From NCBI RefSeq assembly GCF_012033695.1, contig NZ_JAAVJI010000012.1:1-64000 (forward strand): a stretch of 64,000 bases of DNA, written 5' to 3'. The notes under the pieces were generated by a model. It saw only the letters and a list, made by a program, of their open reading frames with translations. It had not been told where the DNA came from and did no database searches. Position numbers and translations under genes: made by a program. This document shows, in pieces, positions 53,706-62,649 of this stretch. This DNA comes from Pseudomonas quercus. GTDB taxonomy: Bacteria > Pseudomonadota > Gammaproteobacteria > Pseudomonadales > Pseudomonadaceae. Numbering within the stretch: position 1 is the first letter of the stretch; each line of letters opens with the position of its first letter.

Positions 53706-54351
53706 AAATACCTCAGGAGGTAAGGGCCTGGCCTGGAGAAGGCCTGGTGTGTTTGACGCCTGTGCGTCAGCGTGTGATGCGCGGTGCTCGAACATACCTT
53801 GCGCGCTGCAAGCGCCCAGGCTGGTATGCACTGTAGAGTGTTGAGGCCCTGTGCTACAGGCGCGCCTGTGCAGCAGCCGACCGGCAGGGCAGCCGGGCAC
53901 GCAGGGGCGACTTCTGGCAGTATGGTAATACGAACAGGGGAATATTCGGGGCACGCTGCGGTCGAGCCACAAGCGCTGTGGTGATAGTGTGTTGCTGTAC
54001 CGGCCAGCGGCTGCAAAACATGCAGTGGCCCTGCAAACCAGGCATTTGCGCCGAAGCGAACCAGGCGTGCCATGATACTCCCCGTTATTGTTGCTGTTCT
54101 GGGATGGAGCCGAGCTTAGCGTCGTTCAATTTTTTACACAACACCCTGTAAAAAATTCGGCACAAGCCAAAAAAGGAGAGTTGCAACGTGTTGAATAAAC
54201 TATCGGAAAACGCACCTTAAATGGGCAATCAGGCCAGAAATGCCTTGTAAAAAGGCGCTCAGAGGCCCGCTTGACTTCGTATTGGCTTTCGGATTGACTG
54301 AGACTGCTGTAAGCCAATGATTGATATTTTTAACAACAAAGGTGTTGCATC
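53706..54351. other. Divergent regulatory region between spuB and spuI
   Basis: This 646-bp spacer has no convincing gene. Its spuI-proximal half is AT-rich and contains a long palindrome (54128-54157). In P. aeruginosa spuA (a class I amidotransferase gene) occupies this position as I recall, but no trace of it is seen. Confidence 0.6.
54128..54157. promoter_or_regulatory. AT-rich palindrome, probable operator
   Basis: AATTTTTTACA (54128-54138) and TGTAAAAAATT (54147-54157) are perfect 11-bp inverted arms around an 8-bp centre. The site lies between divergent polyamine ligase genes, 195 bp before the spuI start. It would suit a dimeric repressor; PauR, which controls polyamine catabolism in P. 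aeruginosa, is a candidate by context only. Confidence 0.6.
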
Positions 54352-55728
54352 ATGTCGGTACCCCCGCGTGCCGTTCAGCTTAACGAAGCGAACGCATTCC
54401 TTAAGGATCATCCTGAGGTTCTGTACGTTGACCTTCTAATTGCAGATATGAATGGTGTAGTGCGTGGCAAGCGCATTGAGCGCACCAGCCTGCACAAGGT
54501 GTACGAAAAAGGCATCAACCTTCCAGCATCCCTCTTCGCACTGGATATCAATGGCTCCACAGTAGAAAGCACAGGGCTAGGGCTGGATATCGGCGACGCC
54601 GACCGTATCTGCTACCCCATCCCCAACACACTCAGCAACGAGCCTTGGCAGAAGCGCCCTACCGCGCAGTTGCTGATGACCATGCATGAGTTGGAAGGCG
54701 AACCGTTCTTCGCAGACCCTCGCGAAGTACTGCGCCAAGTGGTGCAGAAGTTCGACGACATGGGCCTGACCATTTGCGCGGCCTTCGAGCTTGAGTTCTA
54801 CCTTATCGATCAGGAAAACGTGAACGGGCGCCCCCAGCCGCCACGCTCCCCCATTTCCGGTAAGCGTCCACAATCGACCCAGGTCTACCTGATCGACGAC
54901 CTGGATGAATACGTAGATTGCCTGCAGGACATCCTCGAAGGCGCCAAGGAACAGCACATCCCTGCAGACGCTATCGTGAAGGAAAGCGCGCCGGCACAAT
55001 TCGAAGTGAACCTTCACCATGTGGCCGACCCGCTCAAAGCGTGCGATTACGCGGTATTGCTCAAGCGGCTGATCAAGAACATTGCCTACGACCATGAAAT
55101 GGACACCACTTTCATGGCCAAGCCGTATCCAGGGCAGGCAGGCAATGGCCTGCACGTTCACATTTCAATATTGGACAAGGACGGCAAGAACATCTTCACC
55201 AGCGAGGATCCCGAGCAGAACGCCGCATTGCGTCACGCAATCGGCGGTGTGCTCGAGACCCTGCCGGCCTCCATGGCCTTCCTCTGTCCGAATGTGAACT
55301 CATACCGCCGCTTTGGCGCGCAGTTCTATGTGCCCAACTCCCCGACCTGGGGCTTGGACAACCGCACCGTGGCCCTGCGTGTACCTACAGGCTCAGCCGA
55401 TGCGGTGCGCATTGAACACCGCGTGGCTGGGGCCGATGCCAACCCGTACTTATTGATGGCAGCGGTACTGGCGGGTATCCACCATGGCCTTACCAGCCAA
55501 TGCGATCCGGGCGAACCCCTGGAAGGCAACGCGTACGAACAAACAGAGCCCAGCCTGCCGAACAACCTGCGCGACGCACTGCGTGCGCTGGACGACAGCG
55601 AAATCATGGCCCGCTACATCGACCCCAAGTACATCGATATTTTCGTGGCTTGCAAGGAAAGCGAACTGGCAGAGTTCGAGCACTCCATTTCGGACCTGGA
55701 GTACAACTGGTACCTGCATACGGTGTGA
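54352..55728 (+). CDS. spuI: Gamma-glutamylpolyamine synthetase (SpuI/PauA type)
   Basis: A 458-residue glutamine synthetase-like ligase, paralogous to spuB. Core motifs are LLIADMNGVVRGKRIE, FELEFYLIDQENVNGRPQPP, AQFEVNLHHVADP and MAKPYPGQAGNGLHVHISI, with RIEHRVAGADANPYL near the end. It should glutamylate a mono- or polyamine that spuB handles poorly. ATG 54352 follows AAGGTG. It is divergent from spuB and ends about 150 bp before the convergent Mop gene. Confidence 0.91.
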   Translation: MSVPPRAVQLNEANAFLKDHPEVLYVDLLIADMNGVVRGKRIERTSLHKVYEKGINLPASLFALDINGSTVESTGLGLDIGDADRICYPIPNTLSNEPWQKRPTAQLLMTMHELEGEPFFADPREVLRQVVQKFDDMGLTICAAFELEFYLIDQENVNGRPQPPRSPISGKRPQSTQVYLIDDLDEYVDCLQDILEGAKEQHIPADAIVKESAPAQFEVNLHHVADPLKACDYAVLLKRLIKNIAYDHEMDTTFMAKPYPGQAGNGLHVHISILDKDGKNIFTSEDPEQNAALRHAIGGVLETLPASMAFLCPNVNSYRRFGAQFYVPNSPTWGLDNRTVALRVPTGSADAVRIEHRVAGADANPYLLMAAVLAGIHHGLTSQCDPGEPLEGNAYEQTEPSLPNNLRDALRALDDSEIMARYIDPKYIDIFVACKESELAEFEHSISDLEYNWYLHTV

Positions 55729-55754
55729 TGCCTTATGCAGGCTGGCTCCCCGCT

Positions 55755-55783
55755 CCCACAGCCGCTATGTCACGTGCTGTGGG
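55755..55783. repeat. REP-like hairpin between spuI and the Mop gene
   Basis: CCCACAGC (55755-55762) and GCTGTGGG (55776-55783) form an 8-bp perfect stem. The flanks (GGCTCCCCGCT... and GGAGCCGAAGG) resemble REP arms. It lies between convergent stops and could act as a bidirectional terminator. Confidence 0.55.
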
Positions 55784-55879
55784 ATCGGTTGGAGCCGAAG
55801 GCGGAGGCGGGGAACCTGCCGTAACGCTGTCATGTGCAGCCGGCTGTCAGGCCCACCTTCGCCCGCTGCGCCCATGAAG

Positions 55880-56095
55880 TCACAGCTTGGCGATCGACAC
55901 CTCAGTAGACTTCACAAAGGCGATCACTTCGCTGCCCACGCCCAGTTCCAACTCTTTTACCGAGCGCGTCGTGATAACAGACGTCACGATACCTGAAGCC
56001 GTCTGTACATCGATTTCCGACAGCACCGGCCCTTCGATGATTTCTTTCACGGTGCCTTTGAACTGGTTGCGAACGTTGATGGCTTTAATGGTCAT
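55880..56095 (-). CDS. ssuF: Mop/TOBE-domain molybdopterin-binding-like protein (SsuF)
   Basis: A 71-residue single Mop domain (TIKAINVRNQFKGTVKEI, then LGVGSEVIAFVKSTEVSI). Such proteins bind oxyanions such as molybdate. In P. putida a gene of this type ends the ssu operon and is called ssuF; it is needed for growth on some sulfonates, although its exact role is unclear. It lies 18 bp downstream of ssuB in the same direction, at the far end of the cluster. Confidence 0.88.
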   Translation of the reverse strand: MTIKAINVRNQFKGTVKEIIEGPVLSEIDVQTASGIVTSVITTRSVKELELGVGSEVIAFVKSTEVSIAKL

Positions 56096-56113
56096 GGCAC
56101 TTTCCTCGTAACA

Positions 56114-56923
56114 TCAGTAGGCCCAACGCAATTGCGTAGGCAGGGGCGTTTCGGGTGCTTGCGGTGCTTCCTGGCCGGGCAGCAACAGCACACGGTCCAG
56201 AATGCGGGTTTCAATGTCGGCCAAGGCATGCGAGCCCCGTTGGCGAGGCCGCGGCAGGCCTACTGCTACGTCCAGGCCAATGCGGCCTTCCTCGATCAGA
56301 ATCACACGGTCCGCGACTGCCACAGCCTCAGACACGTCGTGGGTTACCAACACAACCGTAAAGCGGTGTTGGGCCCACAAGCGTTCGAGCAGCTGTTGCA
56401 TTTCAATACGGGTGAGCGCATCCAGGGCCCCCAAGGGCTCATCGAGCAGCAGCACGCGAGGTTCATGAATCAGCGCGCGCGCCAAGGCAACACGTTGCTT
56501 CTGCCCACCGGACAGCGCTGCAGGCCACTCTTTGGCGCGGTCCGCCAAGCCCACGGCATTCAGGGCCTCCAACGCCTTGGGCCTCCAGTCGCCTTTCAAC
56601 CCCAGGCCCACGTTTTCGATCACGGTTTTCCACGGCAGCAGGCGTGGTTCCTGGAACATCAGCCGCGTGCTGTCACGCACGGCATCCAGGCGGGCCTCCC
56701 CGCTGTCCAGCCGGCCACTGCTGGGCTTGTCCAGGCCGGCCAGCAAACGCAGCAAGGTACTTTTGCCACACCCGCTGCGCCCCACCACTGCTACGAACTG
56801 GCCTGCGGGAATGTGCAGGTCGATGCCTTGCAATACGTGGCGATCGCCAAAGGTCTTGGTGAGCTTGGCCACGTCCAGGCCAATGCCACGCAGGAAGTGA
56901 GGCGTTTCGTTCAGGATACTCAT
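56114..56923 (-). CDS. ssuB: Aliphatic sulfonate ABC transporter ATPase
   Basis: A 269-residue ABC ATPase with Walker A GRSGCGKST, Q-loop FQEPRLLPWK, signature LSGGQKQRVALARALI and Walker B VLLLDEPLGALD. These match the nitrate/sulfonate/taurine importer group. ATG 56923 (MSILNETP) is preferred; the open frame continuing to 57136 lies within ssuC in another frame. It overlaps the ssuC stop by 4 bases. A C-terminal Pro/Gln-rich tail closes the protein. Confidence 0.94.
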   Translation of the reverse strand: MSILNETPHFLRGIGLDVAKLTKTFGDRHVLQGIDLHIPAGQFVAVVGRSGCGKSTLLRLLAGLDKPSSGRLDSGEARLDAVRDSTRLMFQEPRLLPWKTVIENVGLGLKGDWRPKALEALNAVGLADRAKEWPAALSGGQKQRVALARALIHEPRVLLLDEPLGALDALTRIEMQQLLERLWAQHRFTVVLVTHDVSEAVAVADRVILIEEGRIGLDVAVGLPRPRQRGSHALADIETRILDRVLLLPGQEAPQAPETPLPTQLRWAY

Positions 56924-57708
56924 GCTCGGCCCCCCTTCGTTTGATAGGCCGGGTGCCAACGTAGCCATACGCGCTCCAGGCCACGAGCAGCCAGGTCTGC
57001 CAGCTTGCCCAGTACCGCGTACAGCACGATGGCCAGCACGACTACATCGGTTTGCAGGAATTCCCGTGCGTTCATGGCCAGGTAGCCGATACCGGAGCTG
57101 GCAGAGATGGTCTCGGCCACGATCAAGGTGAGCCACATAAAGCCCAGTGCAAACCGCACCCCAACCAGGATGGACGGCAGCGCGCCGGGCAGGATCACCT
57201 GCCAGAACAGCGCAAAGCCGGACAGCCCATAGCTGCGTGACATCTCCAGCAAGGCAGGGTCTACGTTGCGGATGCCGTGGTAGGTGTTCAGGTAGATGGG
57301 GAACAGCGTACCCAATGCGACCAGGAAGATTTTTGCCGACTCATCGATGCCGAACCACAGGATGACCAGTGGAATAAGCGCCAGGTGAGGGACGTTGCGA
57401 ACCATCTGCACAGAGCTGTCCAGCAACCGTTCACCCCAGCGCGACAGCCCGGTGACAAAGCCCAGCGCAAGGCCTATGGCGCCGCCGATGGAAAAGCCCA
57501 CTGCCGCACGCCAGCTGCTGATGGCCAGGTGCGTCCAGATTTCACCGGAACGTACCAGTTGCACACCGGCCTCCAGCACCGCGCTGGGCGCCGGCAGGAT
57601 GCGCGTAGAAAGCCAGCCTGCGCTGACTGCTAGTTGCCAGGCCGCCAGCAGCAGAACGGGCAATGCCCACGGTGCCAGCCTGTCGGCGACCTTGTTTGAA
57701 ATACTCAT
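56920..57708 (-). CDS. ssuC: Aliphatic sulfonate ABC transporter permease
   Basis: A 262-residue permease with about six helices and the EAA motif LEMSRSYGLSGFALFWQVILPGALPSIL. It forms the channel of the SsuABC sulfonate importer. Its start lies 9 bp downstream of the ssuD stop, and its end overlaps ssuB. The segment IVAETISASSGIGYLAMNAREFLQTD is typical of SsuC/TauC proteins. Confidence 0.94.
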   Translation of the reverse strand: MSISNKVADRLAPWALPVLLLAAWQLAVSAGWLSTRILPAPSAVLEAGVQLVRSGEIWTHLAISSWRAAVGFSIGGAIGLALGFVTGLSRWGERLLDSSVQMVRNVPHLALIPLVILWFGIDESAKIFLVALGTLFPIYLNTYHGIRNVDPALLEMSRSYGLSGFALFWQVILPGALPSILVGVRFALGFMWLTLIVAETISASSGIGYLAMNAREFLQTDVVVLAIVLYAVLGKLADLAARGLERVWLRWHPAYQTKGGRA

Positions 57709-57717
57709 GCCACCCCC

Positions 57718-58866
57718 TCAGCTCTGTGCTGCTGCTTTGGGCAGAATGTCATTGGCCACCATTTCTCCGAACGGGCTGATATAGCCTTTGCCACCGGGTG
57801 CCTGCGGCTGCTGTATGTCCAGATGGGGGAACAGCAGTTCGGCGACGCGGTAGGACTCTTCCAGGTGCGGGTAGCCGGAGAAGATGAACGTGTCGATACC
57901 CAGGTCGGCGTACTCCTTCACGCGGGCCGCCACCGTGGGGCCATCGCCTACCAGAGCGGTACCTGCGCCGCCCCGTACCAGGCCTACGCCTGCCCACAGG
58001 TTGGGGCTGACTTCAAGGTTGTCGCGGCTACCGCCGTGCAGGGCCGCCATGCGCTGCTGGCCTACTGAATCGAAACGTGAGAACGCGGATTGCGCCTTGG
58101 CAATAGTCTCGTCGTCCAACTGCGCGATGAGCCGGTCGGCAGCGCTCCAGGCCTCTTCGTTGGTTTCGCGCACAATCACATGCAAACGAATACCGAAGCG
58201 CACCGTACGCCCCTGTGCGGCAGCCTTGGCACGTACCTGGGCAATTTTCTCGGCAACGGCGGCGGGTGGTTCGCCCCAGGTGAGGTACAGCTCTACCTGT
58301 TCGGCGGCCAGGTCCTGAGCGGCCTCTGAAGATCCCCCGAAATAGAGCGGGGGGCGTGGTTGCTGGATAGGCGGATACAGCAGTTTGGCGCCCTCGACCT
58401 GCAAGTGTTTGCCTTCATAGGTCACGGTTTCGCCTTCCAGCACCTTGCGCCAGATGCGGGTGAACTCCACCGAGGCTTCATAACGCTCTTCGTGGCTGAG
58501 GAACAGGCCGTCGCCGGCCAGTTCGTCCGGGTCGCCCCCAGTTACCAGGTTGAACAAGGCCCGGCCATTGGACAGGCGATCCAAGGTAGCTGCCTGGCGG
58601 GCGGCCACGGTGGGCGAAATGATGCCAGGGCGCAGGGCCACCAGAAATTTCAACCGCTGGGTAACTGGAATGAGTGACGCGGCCACCAACCAGGAATCCT
58701 CGCAGGAACGCCCGGTAGGGATCAGTACGCCACCAAAGCCCAGGCGGTCGGCCGCCTGGGCGATCTGCTGCAGGTAACCATGGTCGACAGCACGGGCGCC
58801 TTCAGAGGTGCCCAGGTAATGACCGTCACCGTGGGTAGGCAAAAACCAGAAAATGTTAAGGCTCAT
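57718..58866 (-). CDS. ssuD: FMNH2-dependent alkanesulfonate monooxygenase
   Basis: A 382-residue bacterial-luciferase-fold enzyme that cleaves alkanesulfonates to aldehyde and sulfite with reduced flavin and oxygen. MSLNIFWFLPTHGDGHYLGT, IPTGRSCEDSW (the conserved cysteine near residue 55) and LFNLVTGGDPDELAGDG are diagnostic. Arg and His residues that bind the sulfonate lie near YLTWGEPP. It needs FMNH2 from SsuE, which is not found in its usual place in this cluster. It lies between ssuA and ssuC. Confidence 0.96.
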   Translation of the reverse strand: MSLNIFWFLPTHGDGHYLGTSEGARAVDHGYLQQIAQAADRLGFGGVLIPTGRSCEDSWLVAASLIPVTQRLKFLVALRPGIISPTVAARQAATLDRLSNGRALFNLVTGGDPDELAGDGLFLSHEERYEASVEFTRIWRKVLEGETVTYEGKHLQVEGAKLLYPPIQQPRPPLYFGGSSEAAQDLAAEQVELYLTWGEPPAAVAEKIAQVRAKAAAQGRTVRFGIRLHVIVRETNEEAWSAADRLIAQLDDETIAKAQSAFSRFDSVGQQRMAALHGGSRDNLEVSPNLWAGVGLVRGGAGTALVGDGPTVAARVKEYADLGIDTFIFSGYPHLEESYRVAELLFPHLDIQQPQAPGGKGYISPFGEMVANDILPKAAAQS

Positions 58867-58909
58867 GGGCGTTGTCTCCAGAGTAGGGGCCGGACACGCC
58901 GGCGCAAAG

Positions 58910-59872
58910 TCATTTGGCCGCAACGTTAGCGGGCGGTGTCCAGATCACGTCCTTGATGCTCAGCGGCTTTGGAATCAGCTTGAGCTGATAGAAGGCGTCG
59001 GCGATTTTCTGTTGTGCGGCTACCACGTCGGGTGCCACATAGGTTGCTCTGAAGCCTTGACGCTTGACCGTGGTCACCACAATGGGCTCAGGCAGGCCCA
59101 GTAAGGGCGCAACTTGCTGGGTGACCTCTTCAGGGTTGGCCCGGGACCACTCGCCGGTCTTGCGCACCTCATCCACTAACGCAGCGACTACAGCCGGGTG
59201 GGCCTGCGCATAAGGGCGTGTGGCCAGGTAAAACTGGTTGTTGTCTACCAAGCCGCTACCGTCGCGCAGGGTGCGAGCCTTCAGTTGCTGCTCGGCCGCC
59301 GCTTGGTAGGGGTCCCAGATCACCCAGGCGTCTACACTGCCGCGCTCGAATGCTGCGCGGGCGTCGGCAGGTGGCAGGAACACTGCCTGGATGTCGCTGT
59401 ACTTCAAGCCAGCATCTTCCAAGGCACGTACCAGCAGGTAATGAACGTTAGAGCCTTTGTTTAGCACCACCTTCTTGCCTTTGAGGTCTTTCACACTGGT
59501 AACAGGTGAGTCCTTGGGCACCAGGATGGCTTCACTGGTAGGTGCTGGTGGCTCATGGGCGACATACAGCAGGTCGGCACCAGCAGCCTGGGCAAACACC
59601 GGCGGCGTTTCACCCGTTACCCCAAAATCGATAGCGCCCACGTTCAAGCCCTCAAGCAATTGGGGGCCGCCGGGAAATTCAGTCCACTGCACGGTAACGC
59701 CCTGCTCGGCCAGGCGCTTTTCCAGCGTGCCCTTGGCCTTAAGCAGCACCAGCGTGCCGTACTTCTGGTAACCGATACGCAAGGTATCGGCCTGGGCATG
59801 GCTGAATACGCCAGCGGCTAGGGTGGCTACAAATACCGCAGCCAGCCGGCGACGCAAGGTCAGTGGGCGCAT
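58910..59872 (-). CDS. ssuA: Aliphatic sulfonate-binding periplasmic protein
   Basis: A 320-residue solute-binding protein with a signal peptide (about residues 10-29, ending SHAQA-D). TLRIGYQKYGTLVLLKAKGTLEKRL, FPGGPQLLEGLNVGAIDFGVTGETPP and VVLNKGSNVHYLL are typical of SsuA/TauA-type proteins. It is the first gene of this ssu unit. The AT-rich region ahead of it (about 60000-60060) is a likely sulfur-starvation promoter. Confidence 0.94.
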   Translation of the reverse strand: MRPLTLRRRLAAVFVATLAAGVFSHAQADTLRIGYQKYGTLVLLKAKGTLEKRLAEQGVTVQWTEFPGGPQLLEGLNVGAIDFGVTGETPPVFAQAAGADLLYVAHEPPAPTSEAILVPKDSPVTSVKDLKGKKVVLNKGSNVHYLLVRALEDAGLKYSDIQAVFLPPADARAAFERGSVDAWVIWDPYQAAAEQQLKARTLRDGSGLVDNNQFYLATRPYAQAHPAVVAALVDEVRKTGEWSRANPEEVTQQVAPLLGLPEPIVVTTVKRQGFRATYVAPDVVAAQQKIADAFYQLKLIPKPLSIKDVIWTPPANVAAK

Positions 59873-59999
59873 GGCGCTCTCCTTGAAACTCAATAAGGGA
59901 TGTGGTGACCAGCTGCGCCTTTTCGGGGTGCCGCTTGAAGGGCGCTCAGGCCCTGCGGCGTGTTCGGTTCAAGGCCGCCGTATGAACATGAAGCGAGAG

Positions 60000-60062
60000 T
60001 ACAGAGATCTTTTTATATCCATAAATCATATTTTTTTATTTGCTTATACTTAAAAAGAATTA
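60000..60062 (-). promoter_or_regulatory. AT-rich promoter region of ssuA (candidate CysB site)
   Basis: A stretch of about 60 bp with long A/T runs (for example AAATCATATTTTTTTATTTG) stands out against GC-rich surroundings and lies about 130-190 bp before the ssuA start. Sulfonate operons of Pseudomonas are activated through such AT-rich upstream sites by CysB-type regulators. Exact boxes cannot be assigned by eye. Confidence 0.45.
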
Positions 60063-60161
60063 CCGCGCGTCTAATCGGTCCCCGTCCGTGCCATCTGGAA
60101 ACTTTCTGTCACATTTTGCGAGGATCATAGGGCAGGTCCCCCATGGCCTGGAGCCTCCCCG

Positions 60162-61766
60162 ATGACCACTCATACCTTCAACACAGGTGCTGCCAGAAAG
60201 GGCCCTGTGCTTGACCGTCGTGCATCTCCTTTGATCAAAACGGTGTTCTATGCAGTGCTGGCAGTCGGGCTGAGCTACATGTTTTTCAGCCTGAGAAGTG
60301 ACCTGGATGACAGCAACGCTGCCACTACCACGTGGGCACCTTACATACTGCTAAGCGTGGCGCTGGTGATTGCCCTGGGTTTCGAGTTCGTGAATGGTTT
60401 CCATGACACAGCCAATGCCGTAGCGACCGTGATCTATACCCACTCGTTGCCTGCGCATGTGGCAGTGATGTGGTCCGGTGCCTTCAATTTCCTGGGTGTG
60501 CTGACTTCCAGTGGCGCGGTTGCTTTTGGGATCATCGCGCTGCTGCCTGTGGAGTTGATCCTTCAGGTCGGATCTTCAGCAGGCTTTGCCATGATCTTTG
60601 CGCTATTGATCGCGGCGATCATATGGAACCTGGCAACCTGGTCATTGGGCCTGCCCGCCTCCTCGTCCCATACCTTGATTGGCTCGATTATCGGCGTAGG
60701 TGTGGCCAATGCGTGGATGAGCGGCCGGGACAGTACCTCCGGCGTGGATTGGGGGCAGGCGGCCAAAGTGGGTTATGCACTGCTGCTGTCACCCTTGATC
60801 GGCTTCGTATGTGCGGCCCTGGTACTGCTGACACTGCGCCACCTCGTCAAAACCCGTGAGCTGTTCCAGGCACCGGAAGGCAATACACCGCCTCCCTTCT
60901 GGATTCGCGGGCTGCTGATCCTGACCTGCACTGGCGTGTCCTTTGCCCATGGTTCCAATGATGGGCAGAAAGGCATGGGCCTAATCATGCTGATTCTGAT
61001 CGGCACCCTGCCCATGGCCTATGCACTGAACCGCGCCATCCCCGAGCAACAGACACAACAGTTCGTCGCCCTGGCCCAGGTCACCCAGCAAGCGCTGATA
61101 AAAGCCGAGCCCAAGGCGCCGACCGAAGACCCGCGCAAACACCTGGAGCGTTTCCTGATCGACCACAAGCCTATTCCGGCTTTAGTGCCTGCCCTGGCGG
61201 CTTTGGTAGGGGATATTGGCGAGCAGGTTAAAACCTATGGCTCGCTGGACCGTGTGCCCCCACGTGCCAGCTCCAACGTGCGTAACGACATGTACCTGGC
61301 GTCCGAAGCCATTCGGGTGATGGAAAAGGACAAGGTGGTGACCTTCGATGCCGATACCCGCGACAAGCTCAAAGCGTTTTCCGACTACATCAGCGAGGCC
61401 ACGCGCTTTATTCCACCTTGGGTGAAGGTAGCGGTCGCCCTGGCATTGGGCCTGGGCACCCTGGTCGGCTGGAAGCGCATCGTCGTCACCGTAGGCGAGC
61501 GTATTGGCAAGGCCCACCTGACCTATGCCCAGGGCGCCAGTGCCGAAACCGTAGCCATGCTCACTATCGCCGCCGCAGACATGTACGGCCTGCCGGTATC
61601 GACTACCCATGTGCTGTCTTCGGGGGTCGCAGGCAGCATGGCGGCAAACGGCTCAGGCCTGCAAATGCGTACCGTACGTAACCTGATGCTTGCCTGGGTG
61701 CTTACGCTACCGGCAGCCATTGCACTGTCGGCAGGGCTGTATTGGTTATTCATGCAGTTTGTTTGA
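60162..61766 (+). CDS. PiT-family inorganic phosphate (or related anion) transporter
   Basis: A 534-residue membrane protein. PiT signatures are EFVNGFHDTANAVATVIYTHSLPAHVAVMWSG in the N-terminal half, GLPASSSHTLIGSIIGVG, FAHGSNDGQKGMGL and, in the C-terminal repeat, GLPVSTTHVLSSGVAG. A hydrophilic insert of about 130 residues separates the two halves. Low-affinity H+/phosphate symport is the family role, although related PiT proteins carry sulfate. It sits between ssuA and lsfA, divergent from ssuA, where ssuE is normally found. Confidence 0.9.
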   Translation: MTTHTFNTGAARKGPVLDRRASPLIKTVFYAVLAVGLSYMFFSLRSDLDDSNAATTTWAPYILLSVALVIALGFEFVNGFHDTANAVATVIYTHSLPAHVAVMWSGAFNFLGVLTSSGAVAFGIIALLPVELILQVGSSAGFAMIFALLIAAIIWNLATWSLGLPASSSHTLIGSIIGVGVANAWMSGRDSTSGVDWGQAAKVGYALLLSPLIGFVCAALVLLTLRHLVKTRELFQAPEGNTPPPFWIRGLLILTCTGVSFAHGSNDGQKGMGLIMLILIGTLPMAYALNRAIPEQQTQQFVALAQVTQQALIKAEPKAPTEDPRKHLERFLIDHKPIPALVPALAALVGDIGEQVKTYGSLDRVPPRASSNVRNDMYLASEAIRVMEKDKVVTFDADTRDKLKAFSDYISEATRFIPPWVKVAVALALGLGTLVGWKRIVVTVGERIGKAHLTYAQGASAETVAMLTIAAADMYGLPVSTTHVLSSGVAGSMAANGSGLQMRTVRNLMLAWVLTLPAAIALSAGLYWLFMQFV

Positions 61767-61833
61767 GGGCCACCCGTGCATCTTGAGTTTTTCCAAGGCT
61801 TTGCGCGGTTCCACAGACAAGCCCGCCGCGCAT

Positions 61834-61861
61834 AAAAAAGGGGGCCATGCGAGTAGCCCCC
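61834..61861 (-). terminator. Intrinsic terminator of lsfA
   Basis: On the minus strand GGGGGC, loop TACTCGCATG, GCCCCC and then TTTTTT give a classical terminator 22 bp after the lsfA stop. It lies between convergent lsfA and the PiT gene. Confidence 0.85.
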
Positions 61862-61882
61862 AAGCCCTGCTAGGCAGACCTA

Positions 61883-62521
61883 TCAGCGGTTAGGCTGTGG
61901 CGTCAAACGAAGGTAGGGTTTGACGGCACGGTAGCCTTTGGGGAACCGCTGAGCGATTTCGGTTTCATCCTTGAGCGACGGAACAATCACTACTTCGTCG
62001 CCGTCCTGCCAGTTGGCAGGTGTGGCTACCTTGTGGCTGTCGGTAAGCTGTAGCGAATCGATCACGCGAAGGATTTCATTGAAGTTACGGCCTGTGCTGG
62101 CCGGGTAGGTAATGGTCAGGCGCACCTTCTTGTTCGGATCGATCACAAACAGCGAACGCACGGTGAGCGTGTCATTGGCGTTGGGGTGGATCAGGTCGTA
62201 CAGGTCCGACACCTTGCGGTCTTCGTCGGCCAAGATTGGGAAATTGACCTGGGTATTCTGGGTTTTATTGATGTCCTTGATCCACTCCACGTGAGAGTCC
62301 GCCGCGTCTACCGACAACGCAATGGCTTTCACGTCACGCTTATCGAACTCATCCTTGAGCTTGGCAGTAAAGCCCAGCTCCGTTGTGCATACAGGGGTGA
62401 AGTCTGCCGGGTGCGAGAACAGTACGCCCCAGCTGTTGCCCAGCCATTCGTGAAAGCGAATGCGGCCAATGCTGGAATCCTGTTCAAAATCAGGGGCGAT
62501 GTCGCCAAGCTTGAGGCCCAT
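61883..62521 (-). CDS. lsfA: 1-Cys peroxiredoxin LsfA
   Basis: A 212-residue Prx6-type peroxiredoxin. The peroxidatic Cys45 lies in HPADFTPVCTTELG, and the protein has no resolving cysteine. The long C-terminal extension (LRVIDSLQLTDSHKVATPANWQDGDEVVI) is typical of the Prx6 class. LsfA is induced during sulfur limitation in P. putida and protects against peroxide. ATG 62521 starts MGLKLGDIAPDF. It is convergent with the PiT gene and downstream of higA. Confidence 0.95.
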   Translation of the reverse strand: MGLKLGDIAPDFEQDSSIGRIRFHEWLGNSWGVLFSHPADFTPVCTTELGFTAKLKDEFDKRDVKAIALSVDAADSHVEWIKDINKTQNTQVNFPILADEDRKVSDLYDLIHPNANDTLTVRSLFVIDPNKKVRLTITYPASTGRNFNEILRVIDSLQLTDSHKVATPANWQDGDEVVIVPSLKDETEIAQRFPKGYRAVKPYLRLTPQPNR

Positions 62522-62649
62522 GTTGTCAGCTCCGGTTGAGGTCCAGTTCAGGCCATGGTGCATGGCTGCCGCTGAACGTAAAAAGAATAAATAGTGCTTT
62601 AGCTATAACTTCTTACACGAAAAGCAGACACTGCGCAGTAACGTGCAGG

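Noticed and set aside
53706..53972. N-terminal extension of spuB
   Set aside because: The family sequence and a ribosome site start at 53705, and the extension has no family similarity.
54280..54320. Sigma-54 promoter for spuI
   Set aside because: TTGGC...TTGAC is present, but the -12 element lacks the required GC at the right spacing.
56924..57136. N-terminal extension of ssuB
   Set aside because: It is an alternative frame of ssuC; the conserved protein starts at 56923.
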